Source: a virus. From it: 30,683 nt of DNA. Positions within the stretch are counted from its first letter, which is position 1. Every line of letters starts with the position of its first letter. Where the stretch lies: positions 1 to 30,683 of IMG/VR virus record IMGVR_UViG_3300025449_000038. One strand, given 5' to 3'. Made by a program: the position numbers and the translations under genes. The notes beneath the pieces were generated by a model, which was given only the letters and a program-made list of their open reading frames with translations, did no database searches and was not told the DNA's origin. Positions 6,713 through 13,643 of this stretch are shown here, one piece after another.

Positions 6713-7606
6713 TTAAACCCATGTCCTATAACGATCTTTTGCTGGTGTGCCAAGTGGCACAGACTCTTTAATGAATGGCTTTGCCACTCTGTATAAATCT
6801 TTAATCATAAGGTCTTTTACATCACCCCTATACCATTGGTTTTTATGCTTATATCTCTCAGCGATTGTGAACCAACTATCAGGCACATCATCACCAACTT
6901 TGTTTAGCACATTACTACCAAATTCCTCAAGGGGGTTGCCATAAAAGTATGAGGTCTTATCAATCAATGGTGCGACCACATTGTAATACTCTAAGAATGG
7001 CTCAATAGACTTACGCAACTCTTTGGTCTTGCTTCGGTCAAGAGAATGTTTAAACTCTCTATGAACCACAACAGGCTTCCAATACTTCTCACCACTTCTG
7101 CGTTGGAGTGTAATATCTCCCTTTTCAATCGTGTAATAGGTTGGTGGTGAATCAGAATTATCAACTTGCACATATTTACATGACTTATGGTTAGCCATGC
7201 TTAAACCATTGGGCAAATTGTAATTAAAGAAGTGATAAACAGATGATGAGCTAAATTCATAGGGTGCTAATCTGCCTCTGTTTTCATTATTCCATGTAGA
7301 TTTTGGAGTGTGGACTGTAATTATCTCCCAATCACCTCGTTTAAACCAAGTGATTGACCGATTGTGATTACCCTCATCACGACCCCGCCATGCGTCATGG
7401 CTAATGTAGTATTCGTTTTCATTTACCATGAATACTCTCTCCCAATCCCTTCGCCTTTCGTTAAGAGGGCGAACATTTAGGTCTTTGCGTTTACCTCGCA
7501 AGGGTTTAACTGCTTCATACCTTGCCTTGATGGTGTCGAATGTAAAACGACCCCCATTATCAGCTTGCACCTGTTCAGGTGATCTTCCATAATAACCATA
7601 ACCCAT
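6713..7606 (-). CDS. Hypothetical phage protein (297 aa)
   Basis: Begins MGYGYYGRSPEQVQADNGGR. Contains PLNERRRDWERVFMVNENEYY, ITWFKRGDWEIITVHTP and several Tyr/Trp-rich beta-like segments, and ends TPAKDRYRTWV. Its stop is the TAA of a GTTTAAAT junction. Two bases (TTAA) separate it from a small upstream gene. No family recognised. Overall composition (basic, aromatic, no membrane segment) resembles the 266-aa neighbour, so the pair may act together, but that is only an impression. Confidence 0.75.
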   Translation of the reverse strand: MGYGYYGRSPEQVQADNGGRFTFDTIKARYEAVKPLRGKRKDLNVRPLNERRRDWERVFMVNENEYYISHDAWRGRDEGNHNRSITWFKRGDWEIITVHTPKSTWNNENRGRLAPYEFSSSSVYHFFNYNLPNGLSMANHKSCKYVQVDNSDSPPTYYTIEKGDITLQRRSGEKYWKPVVVHREFKHSLDRSKTKELRKSIEPFLEYYNVVAPLIDKTSYFYGNPLEEFGSNVLNKVGDDVPDSWFTIAERYKHKNQWYRGDVKDLMIKDLYRVAKPFIKESVPLGTPAKDRYRTWV

Positions 7607-7780
7607 TTAATTTACTCCCTTTTCTATATCGTAAACTGCTTGCCATTGTTTAAACACTTCGGGGTTTACTACTTGAAGCCAATCGTATAAGTGGAGTGGG
7701 GGCGAACCTTCAAAATCACTTTGATAATTATGTAGCCTTTCCTCAATCCATTCGTTGCGAATCCAATCCTCATCTGTCAT
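7607..7780 (-). CDS. Small hypothetical protein (57 aa)
   Basis: Begins MTDEDWIRNEWIEERLHNY and ends VYDIEKGVN. The ATG directly abuts GTTTAAAC (7781-7788), preceded by the SD-like GACGAG. The upstream gene stops inside the same motif. The stop TAA abuts the next ATG. Acidic and Trp-rich. A second GTTTAAAC at 7648 is internal, read as VFKQ. Short enough to be missed by standard gene calling. Confidence 0.65.
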   Translation of the reverse strand: MTDEDWIRNEWIEERLHNYQSDFEGSPPLHLYDWLQVVNPEVFKQWQAVYDIEKGVN

Positions 7781-7782
7781 GT

Positions 7783-8955
7783 TTAAACCTCGTCTATGTG
7801 GATTGTCTGACCAACAGGTGCGATTGCGTTTTTGTTATGCACAATGCACCACAACACTTGGCTAGACCAATTCCCGCCCCAATCGTTGCCTACATACCCA
7901 TCAGTCAAAACGATTGCACACTCAGGCACAATGTTATTGTCTTTAAGATACTTGGTAATGCAAGATGGGCTTGTGCCACCCCCGCCTTTTGGCTTGGTTG
8001 ATTGCTTCATTTTATCGGCTTCGTTTAAACCATATACCTCATGGCTTGCAACTTCGTTGTCCCAATAAAGTAAATCCACCAACTCAGGATTGACATTTTC
8101 CATAATGCTTGCCACTTCGCTAATGAATCGGTTGAGGATATACCCATCAATACTACCTGATGTATCAATCGCCACAACTACCCGCCCCATTGTTTCGCTA
8201 ACTGTTGAAGGCATATAAACATCATGTTGTAGCCATCTGCGAGAGGGCTTCGCCCATGTGCTATCGTCTTTGCCTTTGCACACACTTGATACAAACTCCC
8301 TTAATGCTTCCTTCCAATTCACCTTCGCACTCATCAGGTCAGTAAAACTGCGGTCAATGCGACCATTCACCTTACCCGCTAGAATTGCACCTTGTCTAAT
8401 GGCTTGGTCAATCTCGCTGGTTAGCTCTTTGATCTCATCAGGGGTCATGCCTTCTGCCCCTTCCCAATCATGCTCATCTAATCCGCTACCCTCGCCAATA
8501 CCATACCCGCCCTCATCAGGTGGGTCGGGCAATAAATGGAACACTTGCCCCGAATCTAGCCCTCTAAACTTCTCATTAACTAACCCGCCTTTGGGTAAAG
8601 ATACGAACCCATTGGACTGCTTGCCCTCATCTACTAATTCAAGATTGATAACATAGTCGCAAGCCATGTTAGCCTTCTGCGGGTTGATCTTGTTTAAATG
8701 TTTCCATGTTGCCATGTGCCGATACATTTTATGCTTGGCTTCATGCAGTATCACACCCCGCAAATCAGAATCGTTTAAACTCTCTACAAACTTGCGACCA
8801 TAATAAACATCACGACCATTGGTGCAAGCAGTAGGTAGATCGTCTTTGACTTTGCACTCGCCAATCATCAGAATACCCGAATATGCTACAAAATCAGGGG
8901 ACTTCATTAAATCAATGTGGCACTTCTCAATTCTCTGTTCGGCAGTTAGAGCCAT
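7783..8955 (-). CDS. Metallopeptidase-like/VWA protein paired with MoxR ATPase
   Basis: About 390 residues; the start is taken at ATG 8955 (MALTAEQRIEKC), with GGGAG upstream, rather than ATG 8964, which is too close to that site. The N-terminal half has HEAKH (about 71-75) in VILHEAKHKMYRH, a zinc-metallopeptidase-like HExxH, as in the putative metallopeptidase/VWA family (DUF2201-like). The C-terminal half is a von Willebrand A domain with the MIDAS residues DTSGS (about 264-268), Thr in GGGGTSPS (about 328) and Asp in VLTDGY (about 352). A MoxR-type ATPase lies four genes upstream in the same operon. Such ATPase/VWA pairs act as metal-dependent chaperone-like machines in bacteria. The phage role is unknown. 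Its stop lies in GTTTAAAC. Confidence 0.8.
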   Translation of the reverse strand: MALTAEQRIEKCHIDLMKSPDFVAYSGILMIGECKVKDDLPTACTNGRDVYYGRKFVESLNDSDLRGVILHEAKHKMYRHMATWKHLNKINPQKANMACDYVINLELVDEGKQSNGFVSLPKGGLVNEKFRGLDSGQVFHLLPDPPDEGGYGIGEGSGLDEHDWEGAEGMTPDEIKELTSEIDQAIRQGAILAGKVNGRIDRSFTDLMSAKVNWKEALREFVSSVCKGKDDSTWAKPSRRWLQHDVYMPSTVSETMGRVVVAIDTSGSIDGYILNRFISEVASIMENVNPELVDLLYWDNEVASHEVYGLNEADKMKQSTKPKGGGGTSPSCITKYLKDNNIVPECAIVLTDGYVGNDWGGNWSSQVLWCIVHNKNAIAPVGQTIHIDEV

Positions 8956-8957
8956 AA

Positions 8958-9155
8958 TTAACATTCTCCCATGTTGGCTAACATTATCAAGTAATCCACC
9001 ACTTCAGTATTATCCATGCTTTGATAATCGTCAAGAGTAGCGGTGTCAATTAACTTAAATGCTTTATCAGGAACATTCACACCCAAGTATTTCAACTCAC
9101 GCATTTCAATTTCTAAATTATCCCGCCAATCATTTAATTTTGATGTTATTGCCAT
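8958..9155 (-). CDS. Hypothetical protein (65 aa) between VWA and MoxR genes
   Basis: Begins MAITSKLNDWRDNLEIEMRE and ends YLIMLANMGEC; acidic and mainly helical in appearance. AAAGGATAAAGTAA precedes the ATG as ribosome-binding site. It overlaps the end of the upstream gene by 26 bases. Its place next to the VWA gene suggests an accessory role, not shown by sequence. Confidence 0.7.
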   Translation of the reverse strand: MAITSKLNDWRDNLEIEMRELKYLGVNVPDKAFKLIDTATLDDYQSMDNTEVVDYLIMLANMGEC

Positions 9156-9330
9156 TTACTTTATCCTTTCCCATGTTTAAACAGTCTGCCTTGCGTTCTG
9201 CACCTAACCGACTGCTATATGTTCGCTTCAACTTCTCAAACTGATAACGACCATCTACGACCATATTGCGACCAACTCCATACCTTTCATCTGAGTGGTC
9301 AAGTGCGTATGCTTCCCATTCTAAGACCAT
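9130..9330 (-). CDS. Hypothetical protein (66 aa)
   Basis: The start is assigned to ATG 9328-9330 (MVLEWEAYALDHSDERYG) because AGAGAGG lies six bases upstream; an in-frame ATG at 9360 has no good site and would overlap the upstream gene. Basic C-terminus ending NGNNIKIK. Contains one GTTTAAAC near its 3' end, read as CLN. No family recognised. Confidence 0.65.
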   Translation of the reverse strand: MVLEWEAYALDHSDERYGVGRNMVVDGRYQFEKLKRTYSSRLGAERKADCLNMGKDKVNGNNIKIK

Positions 9331-9331
9331 A

Positions 9332-9520
9332 CTAGACCTCTCTAACTGATACTGTGTCATTTTCTATGATTACCTTAGCCCTACCCTCGCCAATCATCTT
9401 AAAGCCTAACTGTTGCACTATGATGACCATTTTATATTCTGACATTTTATGCCTGAAATAAACTGCAAGGGTAGTGGCTAGGATAGCCCAAGCCAATAAA
9501 AACAATTCGCTATATTCCAT
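9332..9520 (-). CDS. Small membrane protein (62 aa)
   Basis: Begins MEYSELFLLAWAILATTLAV, one clear N-terminal transmembrane helix (residues 6-22), followed by a ~40-residue soluble tail ending DTVSVREV. The start is preceded by GGGGAAAGGGTTTAAACATC, the SD plus GTTTAAAC arrangement. Likely a single-pass inner-membrane protein of unknown role. Confidence 0.7.
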   Translation of the reverse strand: MEYSELFLLAWAILATTLAVYFRHKMSEYKMVIIVQQLGFKMIGEGRAKVIIENDTVSVREV

Positions 9521-9525
9521 GATGT

Positions 9526-9693
9526 TTAAACCCTTTCCCCTGTATCAATGATTTCGCAACTCAACTCGTCAATCTCCATACAGTCGGGAATAGAATAAAC
9601 AACTTCGTCTAACTTCTTCCATGCCTGTTCTTCCGAATTGGCTTCAACTGATGTATAGATAATGGCTTCTTCTCTAAATGTATAGATGGTCAT
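9526..9693 (-). CDS. Small hypothetical protein (55 aa)
   Basis: Start placed at the ATG that abuts GTTTAAAC (9694-9701), giving MTIYTFREEAIIYTSVEANS; an in-frame ATG at 9714 lies in the preceding gene. Pattern of strands and one helix (EEQAWKKLDEVV) resembles small ferredoxin-like phage proteins of unknown function. It ends in Val at the TAA of the next GTTTAAAC. Confidence 0.65.
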   Translation of the reverse strand: MTIYTFREEAIIYTSVEANSEEQAWKKLDEVVYSIPDCMEIDELSCEIIDTGERV

Positions 9694-9700
9694 GTTTAAA

Positions 9701-10777
9701 CTATGCCTGTGCAAATAAGTAATTGTTAGCGGTAGCCCATTTAATAAATGCTTGGTTCGTGCCTACTGTTGCCTTCTTGCTGGTTCGCATTACTGATGTT
9801 GCAAATAGCCCCTGTTGCTCTTTACTAAGCCTTTCCAAATACTTCATAAACTTAGAAATTGTGTCCTTCTCAACTCGCTGGATTGCTGAATAGACCAACA
9901 TACAAACTGCACTTGGGCTTTTTGGTATTGGTGTGGTTTCGGGCTTGTCAATGATCGCTTCCCATTCGGGCAACTCATCACTTAATTGGATAATGCTCAT
10001 CATGTCGTAGGTTGCCCTGTTGCCAATCGTGCCTTTTAGCGTGTGGGCTAATACATCATGCCCTAAACCCTTTGCCTTTTTGATAATGTCACTCGCCTTG
10101 TTTAAACTGCGTGGGGTGCAAAATGCGGGGCGGGGTGTGCGTGGGTCGTAGATGTATTCGTTATCTTTAGGGTCGGAATAATCCTCAAAACTTGCCAACA
10201 TCTGCGGGAATTGCTTCACACTTAGCAACACTTCGGGGGCTATGTCATGGTCAATCGCCCAATCAATCCATTGGTCTGCGGTTGGTTTACCTACCTTGAC
10301 CACACTCATGCGGTTGCGGGCATGGGGCGGTAATGTATCACCAATGCCTTCTGTGGCTAGGTTGGTTGTAGCGAAAACAATAGAGCCTTCAGGTAGGCTA
10401 TAAGTGCCTAATTTTCTCTCTAACATTAAACGCAAGCAAGCATTCATAACTGCTTTGGAAGCCTTGCCGATCTCATCAAGCATTAAAACAATAGGCTTGT
10501 CAAAGTGAAAGCCAAACTCCTCATTGGGGATAAATGAACACACCTCAACACCATCAAGGGTGCGAATCTTTGGCACTAAAAAATCGCCAACATCTTTGGT
10601 AGTCATGTCCCCATAACAAAAGTGGTGCGTGGTGTTTAAACGACTTTGAAGGATTTTGAGGATAGACGATTTACCTATCCCCATCTCACCTTGAGCCAAT
10701 ACTGTGGTGGTATCGCCTACTGCTTGAATCAGGTCAGCACATTGGGTCAATGATATTGTTTTGTATAAATCTGACAT
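9701..10777 (-). CDS. MoxR-type AAA+ ATPase
   Basis: A 358-residue AAA+ protein with Walker A GEMGIGKSS (about 30-38), Walker B VLMLDEIG (about 97-104), sensor-1 ATTN (about 136-139) and arginine-finger-like ARNR (about 153-156). The layout matches the MoxR/AAA_5 group, which remodels or activates partner proteins together with VWA-domain proteins. The VWA/metallopeptidase protein lies downstream in the same operon with four small genes between. The start follows AGGATAATTAA. A hairpin and a short possible open frame precede it. Stop TAG sits next to GTTTAAAC. Role in infection is unknown. Confidence 0.85.
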   Translation of the reverse strand: MSDLYKTISLTQCADLIQAVGDTTTVLAQGEMGIGKSSILKILQSRLNTTHHFCYGDMTTKDVGDFLVPKIRTLDGVEVCSFIPNEEFGFHFDKPIVLMLDEIGKASKAVMNACLRLMLERKLGTYSLPEGSIVFATTNLATEGIGDTLPPHARNRMSVVKVGKPTADQWIDWAIDHDIAPEVLLSVKQFPQMLASFEDYSDPKDNEYIYDPRTPRPAFCTPRSLNKASDIIKKAKGLGHDVLAHTLKGTIGNRATYDMMSIIQLSDELPEWEAIIDKPETTPIPKSPSAVCMLVYSAIQRVEKDTISKFMKYLERLSKEQQGLFATSVMRTSKKATVGTNQAFIKWATANNYLFAQA

Positions 10778-10812
10778 TTAATTATCCTATTAGTTTATGG
10801 TGGTTTAATACT

Positions 10813-10827
10813 GCCCCTTTCGGGGGC
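10813..10827. other. GC hairpin upstream of MoxR gene
   Basis: GCCCC-TTTC-GGGGGC forms a short strong stem about 35 bases before the MoxR start. There is no U-run on the minus side, so it is not a typical terminator; it may affect mRNA stability or translation. Confidence 0.4.
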
Positions 10828-10828
10828 T

Positions 10829-10930
10829 TTAAAACTGTTTACATGGCTTCACCCATTGGTTGTAAGGGATTACTGCCCCCGCTTGTCTAGGCGGGTTTAT
10901 GGTTCGCTTGCTGGTGGTTTTATCTCCCAT
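10829..10930 (-). CDS. Possible 33-aa peptide
   Basis: A 34-codon frame MGDKTTSKRTINPPRQAGAV... ending CKQF. It fills the otherwise empty 10,778-10,944 interval and reads through the GCCCCCGC/GGCGGG stretch. No convincing SD precedes the ATG. Could equally be a leader segment of the MoxR transcript. Confidence 0.3.
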   Translation of the reverse strand: MGDKTTSKRTINPPRQAGAVIPYNQWVKPCKQF

Positions 10931-10944
10931 TAGTTAGCAAATTT

Positions 10945-11031
10945 TCAGTAAGTATATAGATCAGGGGCTAAACAAAAAACTAGGAATAACCCTACTAAAA
11001 GCAAAGCCACTAAATAATCATCTCTCGTCAT
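10945..11031 (-). CDS. Single-pass membrane miniprotein (28 aa)
   Basis: ATG abuts GTTTAAAC with GGAG directly before (GGAGTTTAAACATG), identical in layout to confirmed gene starts nearby. The peptide MTRDDYLVALLLVGLFLV... has one strong hydrophobic helix (about 7-21) and ends DLYTY. The start overlaps the end of the upstream gene. A realistic membrane peptide, perhaps regulatory, that would be missed by length cut-offs. Confidence 0.55.
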   Translation of the reverse strand: MTRDDYLVALLLVGLFLVFCLAPDLYTY

Positions 11032-11206
11032 GTTTAAACTCCATAATCCAATCAATGTAAACTTCATTAAAATCTAGCCATCTAGCTAGTCGCTTGCGGT
11101 TGGGCTTGTCAATGGGGTAATTAAGCAATAGCCCCCACTCACCCACTCTAACCAACTCAAAAAATTCAGGCTGGTTAGGCTTGCGGTATAACTTAATCAC
11201 CCGCAT
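11018..11206 (-). CDS. Hypothetical protein (62 aa)
   Basis: Begins MRVIKLYRKPNQPEFFELVR; a beta-rich N-terminus (VGEWGLLLNYP), then a basic helix and WLDFNEVYIDW. The start is preceded by GGGGTGTTTAAACA. The opening of three antiparallel strands suggests a small barrel, but no family is recognised. Confidence 0.7.
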   Translation of the reverse strand: MRVIKLYRKPNQPEFFELVRVGEWGLLLNYPIDKPNRKRLARWLDFNEVYIDWIMEFKHDER

Positions 11207-11396
11207 TGTTTAAACACCCCGCCCATCTTTGCCATACTAATTCGTCTTTGACTAACCTACGCATTAACTGACTAGAATTAAGGTCTAATTCTTTACAGTA
11301 GGTGTCCCATCTTTGTTTTAATTCCAAATCTACAAAAACAGTTAAGTGTGTTCCTGTCGTATCGGTCTTTTCGGTTCGTGGTCTGCCCCTAGCCAT
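11193..11396 (-). CDS. Ribbon-helix-helix DNA-binding protein (67 aa)
   Basis: Start placed at the ATG abutting GTTTAAAC (11397-11404) with AAAAAGGT before it. The protein begins MARGRPRTEKTD, an arm typical of basic DNA-binding tails, then THLTVFV (about 16-22) as the beta ribbon, and two helices (DLELKQRWDTYCKEL, then SSQLMRRLVKDEL) in the Arc/MetJ/CopG arrangement. Such proteins bind short palindromes as dimers or tetramers. It is the only clear small DNA-binding regulator in the early arm, so it is a candidate to recognise GTTTAAAC or the TTTCATAATGTGAAA sites (inference). Confidence 0.7.
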   Translation of the reverse strand: MARGRPRTEKTDTTGTHLTVFVDLELKQRWDTYCKELDLNSSQLMRRLVKDELVWQRWAGCLNNAGD

Positions 11397-11697
11397 GTTT
11401 AAACACCTTTTTATCAATCCATTTAAAATTAAATGAAGGTTGTGGGTTGCCGAAAGGCGATTCAATCATCTCAATCGTTGCGTAATCTGCTTCGACAACA
11501 GGGGGGTGTTTAAACGCTTCGGCTATCCATTCGGCTTCTTGTAAACTTTGAGCCACACTATCTCCAAAAGTAAACCCGCTATATTCATCTGCACCCACAT
11601 CATAACTAAATTCATGGGCTTTAATAATGGGTTCGTCATCAGGGTAGCGTGAATCTATATAACGAATGGTGCGGTGATGCCAATAAAAATCTGACAT
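11389..11697 (-). CDS. Hypothetical protein (102 aa)
   Basis: Begins MSDFYWHHRTIRYIDSRYPD, acidic with many aromatic residues; contains FTFGDSVAQSLQEAEWIAEAF. The start is preceded by GGGGAGTGTTTAAACC. It overlaps the RHH gene by eight bases. A GTTTAAAC at 11508 is internal (AFKHPP). Function unknown. Confidence 0.7.
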   Translation of the reverse strand: MSDFYWHHRTIRYIDSRYPDDEPIIKAHEFSYDVGADEYSGFTFGDSVAQSLQEAEWIAEAFKHPPVVEADYATIEMIESPFGNPQPSFNFKWIDKKVFKHG

Positions 11698-11700
11698 GGT

Positions 11701-11844
11701 TTAAACACTCCCCAAGTTTTTAATGTTGGTTATCATGCGGGAATGTGGCGGGTCATCAAATCTGATCGTTATCCACTCGCCTTCAATAGATAGGATTGTG
11801 GCTAGTGATTCGCCACACCATAACACCCTATCGCCCCTACTCAT
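11701..11844 (-). CDS. Small hypothetical protein (47 aa)
   Basis: MSRGDRVLWCGESLATILSI, then WITIRFDDPPHSRMI and the C-terminus KNLGSV. The opening RGDRVLW...ATILSIEGEWITIRFDD looks like a small SH3/KOW-like barrel. The stop is the TAA in GTTTAAAC at 11699. It overlaps the end of the upstream membrane gene by eight bases. Confidence 0.6.
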   Translation of the reverse strand: MSRGDRVLWCGESLATILSIEGEWITIRFDDPPHSRMITNIKNLGSV

Positions 11845-11992
11845 GGTTTTCGCCCAAAATAAAGCCGAAAGTAAAGCAAGACAACACTAGCCCCGCAACT
11901 GCCCAAAATGGGGTTTGTTCTATGACTGTCTGTATGCACAACACAATCAGGGTGACAGTAATGCTTATGACTGCAATAAAAAATGTGTTCAT
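11837..11992 (-). CDS. Two-pass membrane protein (51 aa)
   Basis: MNTFFIAVISITVTLIVLCI forms one transmembrane helix; FWAVAGLVLSCFTFGFIL forms a second; tail GENHE. The start follows GGAAGGTGTTTAAACACC. Likely a small inner-membrane protein. No lysis or exclusion motif can be identified; small size and two helices would also fit a holin-like or superinfection role, unproven. Confidence 0.6.
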   Translation of the reverse strand: MNTFFIAVISITVTLIVLCIQTVIEQTPFWAVAGLVLSCFTFGFILGENHE

Positions 11993-11997
11993 GGTGT

Positions 11998-12246
11998 TTA
12001 AACACCTTCCTGATTGAACATACTGTCAAAAAACACTTGGGGCTTTTCTGTGGCTTGCACACCATCTAGCCACTTGTTTATATGTCGGCTAGTGGTGACT
12101 GACCATTTTTTATCGGTGCGATAGTAGTCATAGGTGTGCTTGTCATAACAGGCAACAGGGGTCGCATAACTGAATAAAACATTATGGCGGGGGGTTTCGA
12201 TTAGTGTCATGTTGCTTGCTAATTGTTTGAGTTTGAATGATTGCAT
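11998..12246 (-). CDS. Conserved phage hypothetical protein (82 aa)
   Basis: Begins MQSFKLKQLASNMTLIETPR. The core NVLFSYATPVA, then YYRTDKKWSVTTSRHINKWL, resembles a small protein family recurrent in proteobacterial phages (recognised by pattern, no search). Function unknown. The start follows a GC hairpin and GTTTAAAC without a clear SD outside the stem, so translation may depend on hairpin opening. It ends EGV at the TAA of the next GTTTAAAC. Confidence 0.75.
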   Translation of the reverse strand: MQSFKLKQLASNMTLIETPRHNVLFSYATPVACYDKHTYDYYRTDKKWSVTTSRHINKWLDGVQATEKPQVFFDSMFNQEGV

Positions 12247-12256
12247 GGTTTAAACA

Positions 12257-12276
12257 TGGCGGGGTTTCCCCCGCCA
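12257..12276 (-). terminator. Terminator-like hairpin before 82-aa gene
   Basis: TGGCGGGG and CCCCGCCA pair over 8 bp with a 4-nt loop. On the minus strand the stem is followed by TGTTTAAACC rather than a long U-run. It separates the genes at 12289 and 11998. It could be a weak terminator, or a hairpin that masks the start of the 82-aa gene. Confidence 0.45.
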
Positions 12277-12288
12277 AGCCTTTCGTGG

Positions 12289-12492
12289 TTAAATGGTTGG
12301 TTTGCCTAGCATTAGTGCTAATTCGTTGTAAACAGATTCCCTTGAGCCTTTTAATCCTAGCTCTTTTTTAATCAGGCTATACATGGTCATACCTCTGCTC
12401 ATGCGTAGCCCTTGCAATTCAAGTTTTAAACCCCTTAGCATGGTGCAATATCTAAAGTGTGCGATTTGTGTCGGGTTGGTGATCATTGTCAT
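12289..12492 (-). CDS. Conserved phage hypothetical protein (67 aa)
   Basis: Start at the ATG abutting GTTTAAAC (12493-12500) with GGAGT before it; an in-frame ATG at 12507 lies in the upstream gene. Sequence MTMITNPTQIAHFRYCTMLR, then LKLELQGLRMSRGMTMYSLIKKELGLKGSRESV. The LRSxLKLE..GM...G.SxYxIIKxExGxKG pattern is common in small phage proteins of unknown function. Helical. Confidence 0.75.
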   Translation of the reverse strand: MTMITNPTQIAHFRYCTMLRGLKLELQGLRMSRGMTMYSLIKKELGLKGSRESVYNELALMLGKPTI

Positions 12493-12494
12493 GT

Positions 12495-12860
12495 TTAAAC
12501 ACTCCATTGGTTGATTGGATAATTTTCGGGATTGGCGAGGGTAATCCCCTCAATGATTGGGAAGAATTGCCCGCCCAGACTGTCATCATAAAATGACCCT
12601 TGAGTTAATTGGCGAGCATAAATAACCGAATCACGATAAATTGTGCCATCACTATTGCCTAGCACAATTCGCCCCGTTAATTTGCCTTTTAGGGCTTGGG
12701 TGTCGCTTGATGTTGCACCACTTCTAAAGTGCATTTTAGAATTGGCGGTGTGCCTGTCTGTATCCCAATATGGCTTATAAGCGAATACTGCGACATTGGC
12801 GGGTTCACCATCACTACATAACACCCGCTTGGCGGTGATTCTATAAACATAAACTCCCAT
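12495..12860 (-). CDS. Hypothetical protein (121 aa)
   Basis: Begins MGVYVYRITAKRVLCSDGEP, beta-rich, with GNSDGTIYRDSVIYARQLTQ and C-terminus PINQWSV. An AAGGAATAGAACATT site precedes the ATG. This is the first gene behind leader repeat copy 1, so it heads the operon running down to about 4.9 kb. Fold and function are not recognised. Confidence 0.75.
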   Translation of the reverse strand: MGVYVYRITAKRVLCSDGEPANVAVFAYKPYWDTDRHTANSKMHFRSGATSSDTQALKGKLTGRIVLGNSDGTIYRDSVIYARQLTQGSFYDDSLGGQFFPIIEGITLANPENYPINQWSV

Positions 12861-12978
12861 AATGTTCTATTCCTTTTTAGGTTAGTAATCAAGTGCGAAT
12901 TGCACAATCAAATTAGATCAAATTGCGGGGGCATTGTCTAATATAGAAAAGTAATATAGAAGCGGGTTTTTATACTTA

Positions 12979-13080
12979 GGGTTTACCCTCGAAAATCGAG
13001 ATCAGGGGGCGGGTGAGGTAAGGGTAGCCTGAGCATAAAAAACGGCTAAAAAGGGGCTTAAAATGAGTCTGATTAGATTA
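12979..13080 (-). repeat. Conserved leader repeat, copy 1
   Basis: Shares with 14386-14486 the blocks (minus strand) TCAGACTCATTTTAAGCCCC-TTTTTAGC, CAGGCTACCCT, CTCGATTTTCGAG (a self-pairing stem) and GGGTAAACCC. Both copies lie upstream of a minus-strand operon. The order of blocks and spacing are kept while the linkers differ, as expected for a structured RNA or a regulatory DNA element. Confidence 0.65.
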
Positions 13081-13150
13081 TGGAATATAGGGCTAATAGG
13101 GGGTGCGATTTTTTGGCGGGTGTGGCATTGTTTAAACAATATGAGGGGCA

Positions 13151-13176
13151 AAAAAAATCGGGGCATAGCCCCGATT
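13151..13176 (-). terminator. Rho-independent terminator (minus strand)
   Basis: AATCGGGGC-TAT-GCCCCGATT gives a perfect 9-bp stem followed by an unbroken U-run on the minus strand (eight T including the stem end). It lies 18 bases past the stop of the papain/C39-like gene and closes that operon. Confidence 0.85.
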
Positions 13177-13193
13177 GGTTTAAACATGGCGAG

Positions 13194-13586
13194 CTATGAT
13201 TTTCTAATCCAATACCCATAAATCATTTTATGAGAGCAATCCCATGTGTCATGCGGTATTCCATCTATGATAGCCACATAATGCCCCGCTTGTCGAGCTA
13301 TCACTATCCCGCTAGGCATATCGGAACAGTAGGCTTTTCTGCCCTCAAATTTTGGGGCTGGTTGCCATAGCCAATTAAACACCAATAAAACATTGGCATA
13401 AATATGCCTATCTACCCCATTCCTAGCCGATTTAATGCCATGATGTTTGAAATTCGCATGGGCTATATGGTCATAAGCCTTTTGATAATCCATAGCTAAG
13501 GCAATAGCCATAGCCCTAGCCCCGCAATCGCCAGCAGAGCCTTTATAGCCCGCCTTAGCTCTGCCCCCATCATTAAATTCGAACAT
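13194..13586 (-). CDS. Papain/C39-like phage protein (130 aa)
   Basis: Begins MFEFNDGGRAKAGYKGSAGD and continues CGARAMAIAL. The FNDGGR..AGYKG.AGDC.ARAMAIA opening, the GHYVAIIDG centre (about 101-109), HDTWD and the closing YGYWIRKS match a recurrent phage and prophage family with a papain-like (C39-type) arrangement: Cys21, His102 and a following Asp are the plausible catalytic residues. Substrate unknown; a peptidase, amidase or transglutaminase-like activity is possible. RBS GGAAGGAAAATAGATT. A terminator follows directly. Confidence 0.65.
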   Translation of the reverse strand: MFEFNDGGRAKAGYKGSAGDCGARAMAIALAMDYQKAYDHIAHANFKHHGIKSARNGVDRHIYANVLLVFNWLWQPAPKFEGRKAYCSDMPSGIVIARQAGHYVAIIDGIPHDTWDCSHKMIYGYWIRKS

Positions 13587-13614
13587 AATCTATTTTCCTT
13601 CCGTAGTGTTTAAA

Positions 13615-13637
13615 CAGGGGGCAAGATTGCCCCCCTG
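13615..13637 (-). terminator. Terminator-like hairpin after SprT-like gene
   Basis: CAGGGGGCAA pairs with TTGCCCCC(C)TG with one bulged base. On the minus strand the stem is followed by TTTAAAC, so any U-run is short. It lies between the stop of the SprT-like gene and the start of the papain-like gene. Probably partial termination. Confidence 0.5.
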
Positions 13638-13643
13638 ATTGAT

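Larger units (their letters stand above)
12861..13193 (-). other. Non-coding leader region of the central early operon
   Basis: No gene is supported in this 333-bp interval. It holds, in minus-strand order, a GTTTAAAC (13178), the terminator at 13151-13176, another GTTTAAAC (13130), a TTCCATAATC half-operator-like sequence near 13078-13087, the ~100-bp leader repeat (12979-13080) and an AT-rich stretch before the gene start. A promoter probably lies between the terminator and the repeat, but no clear -35/-10 pair can be named. Confidence 0.6.

Noticed and set aside
8258-8656. Plus-strand 132-codon frame opposite the VWA gene
   Set aside because: It is antisense to a gene with complete MIDAS and HExxH motifs, with no promoter or SD in that orientation.
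12979-13080. tRNA or known riboswitch in the leader repeats
   Set aside because: No cloverleaf, anticodon arm or CCA end and no recognised riboswitch core; only short stems are visible.
13095-13128. Gene start after GTTTAAAC at 13130
   Set aside because: The ATG opens only 11 codons before a stop and lies in the leader.
13002-13187. Minus-strand 61-codon frame starting MFKPIGAMPRF
   Set aside because: It reads through a strong terminator and through the conserved leader repeat, has no SD, and its counterpart in leader copy 2 is broken by stops.
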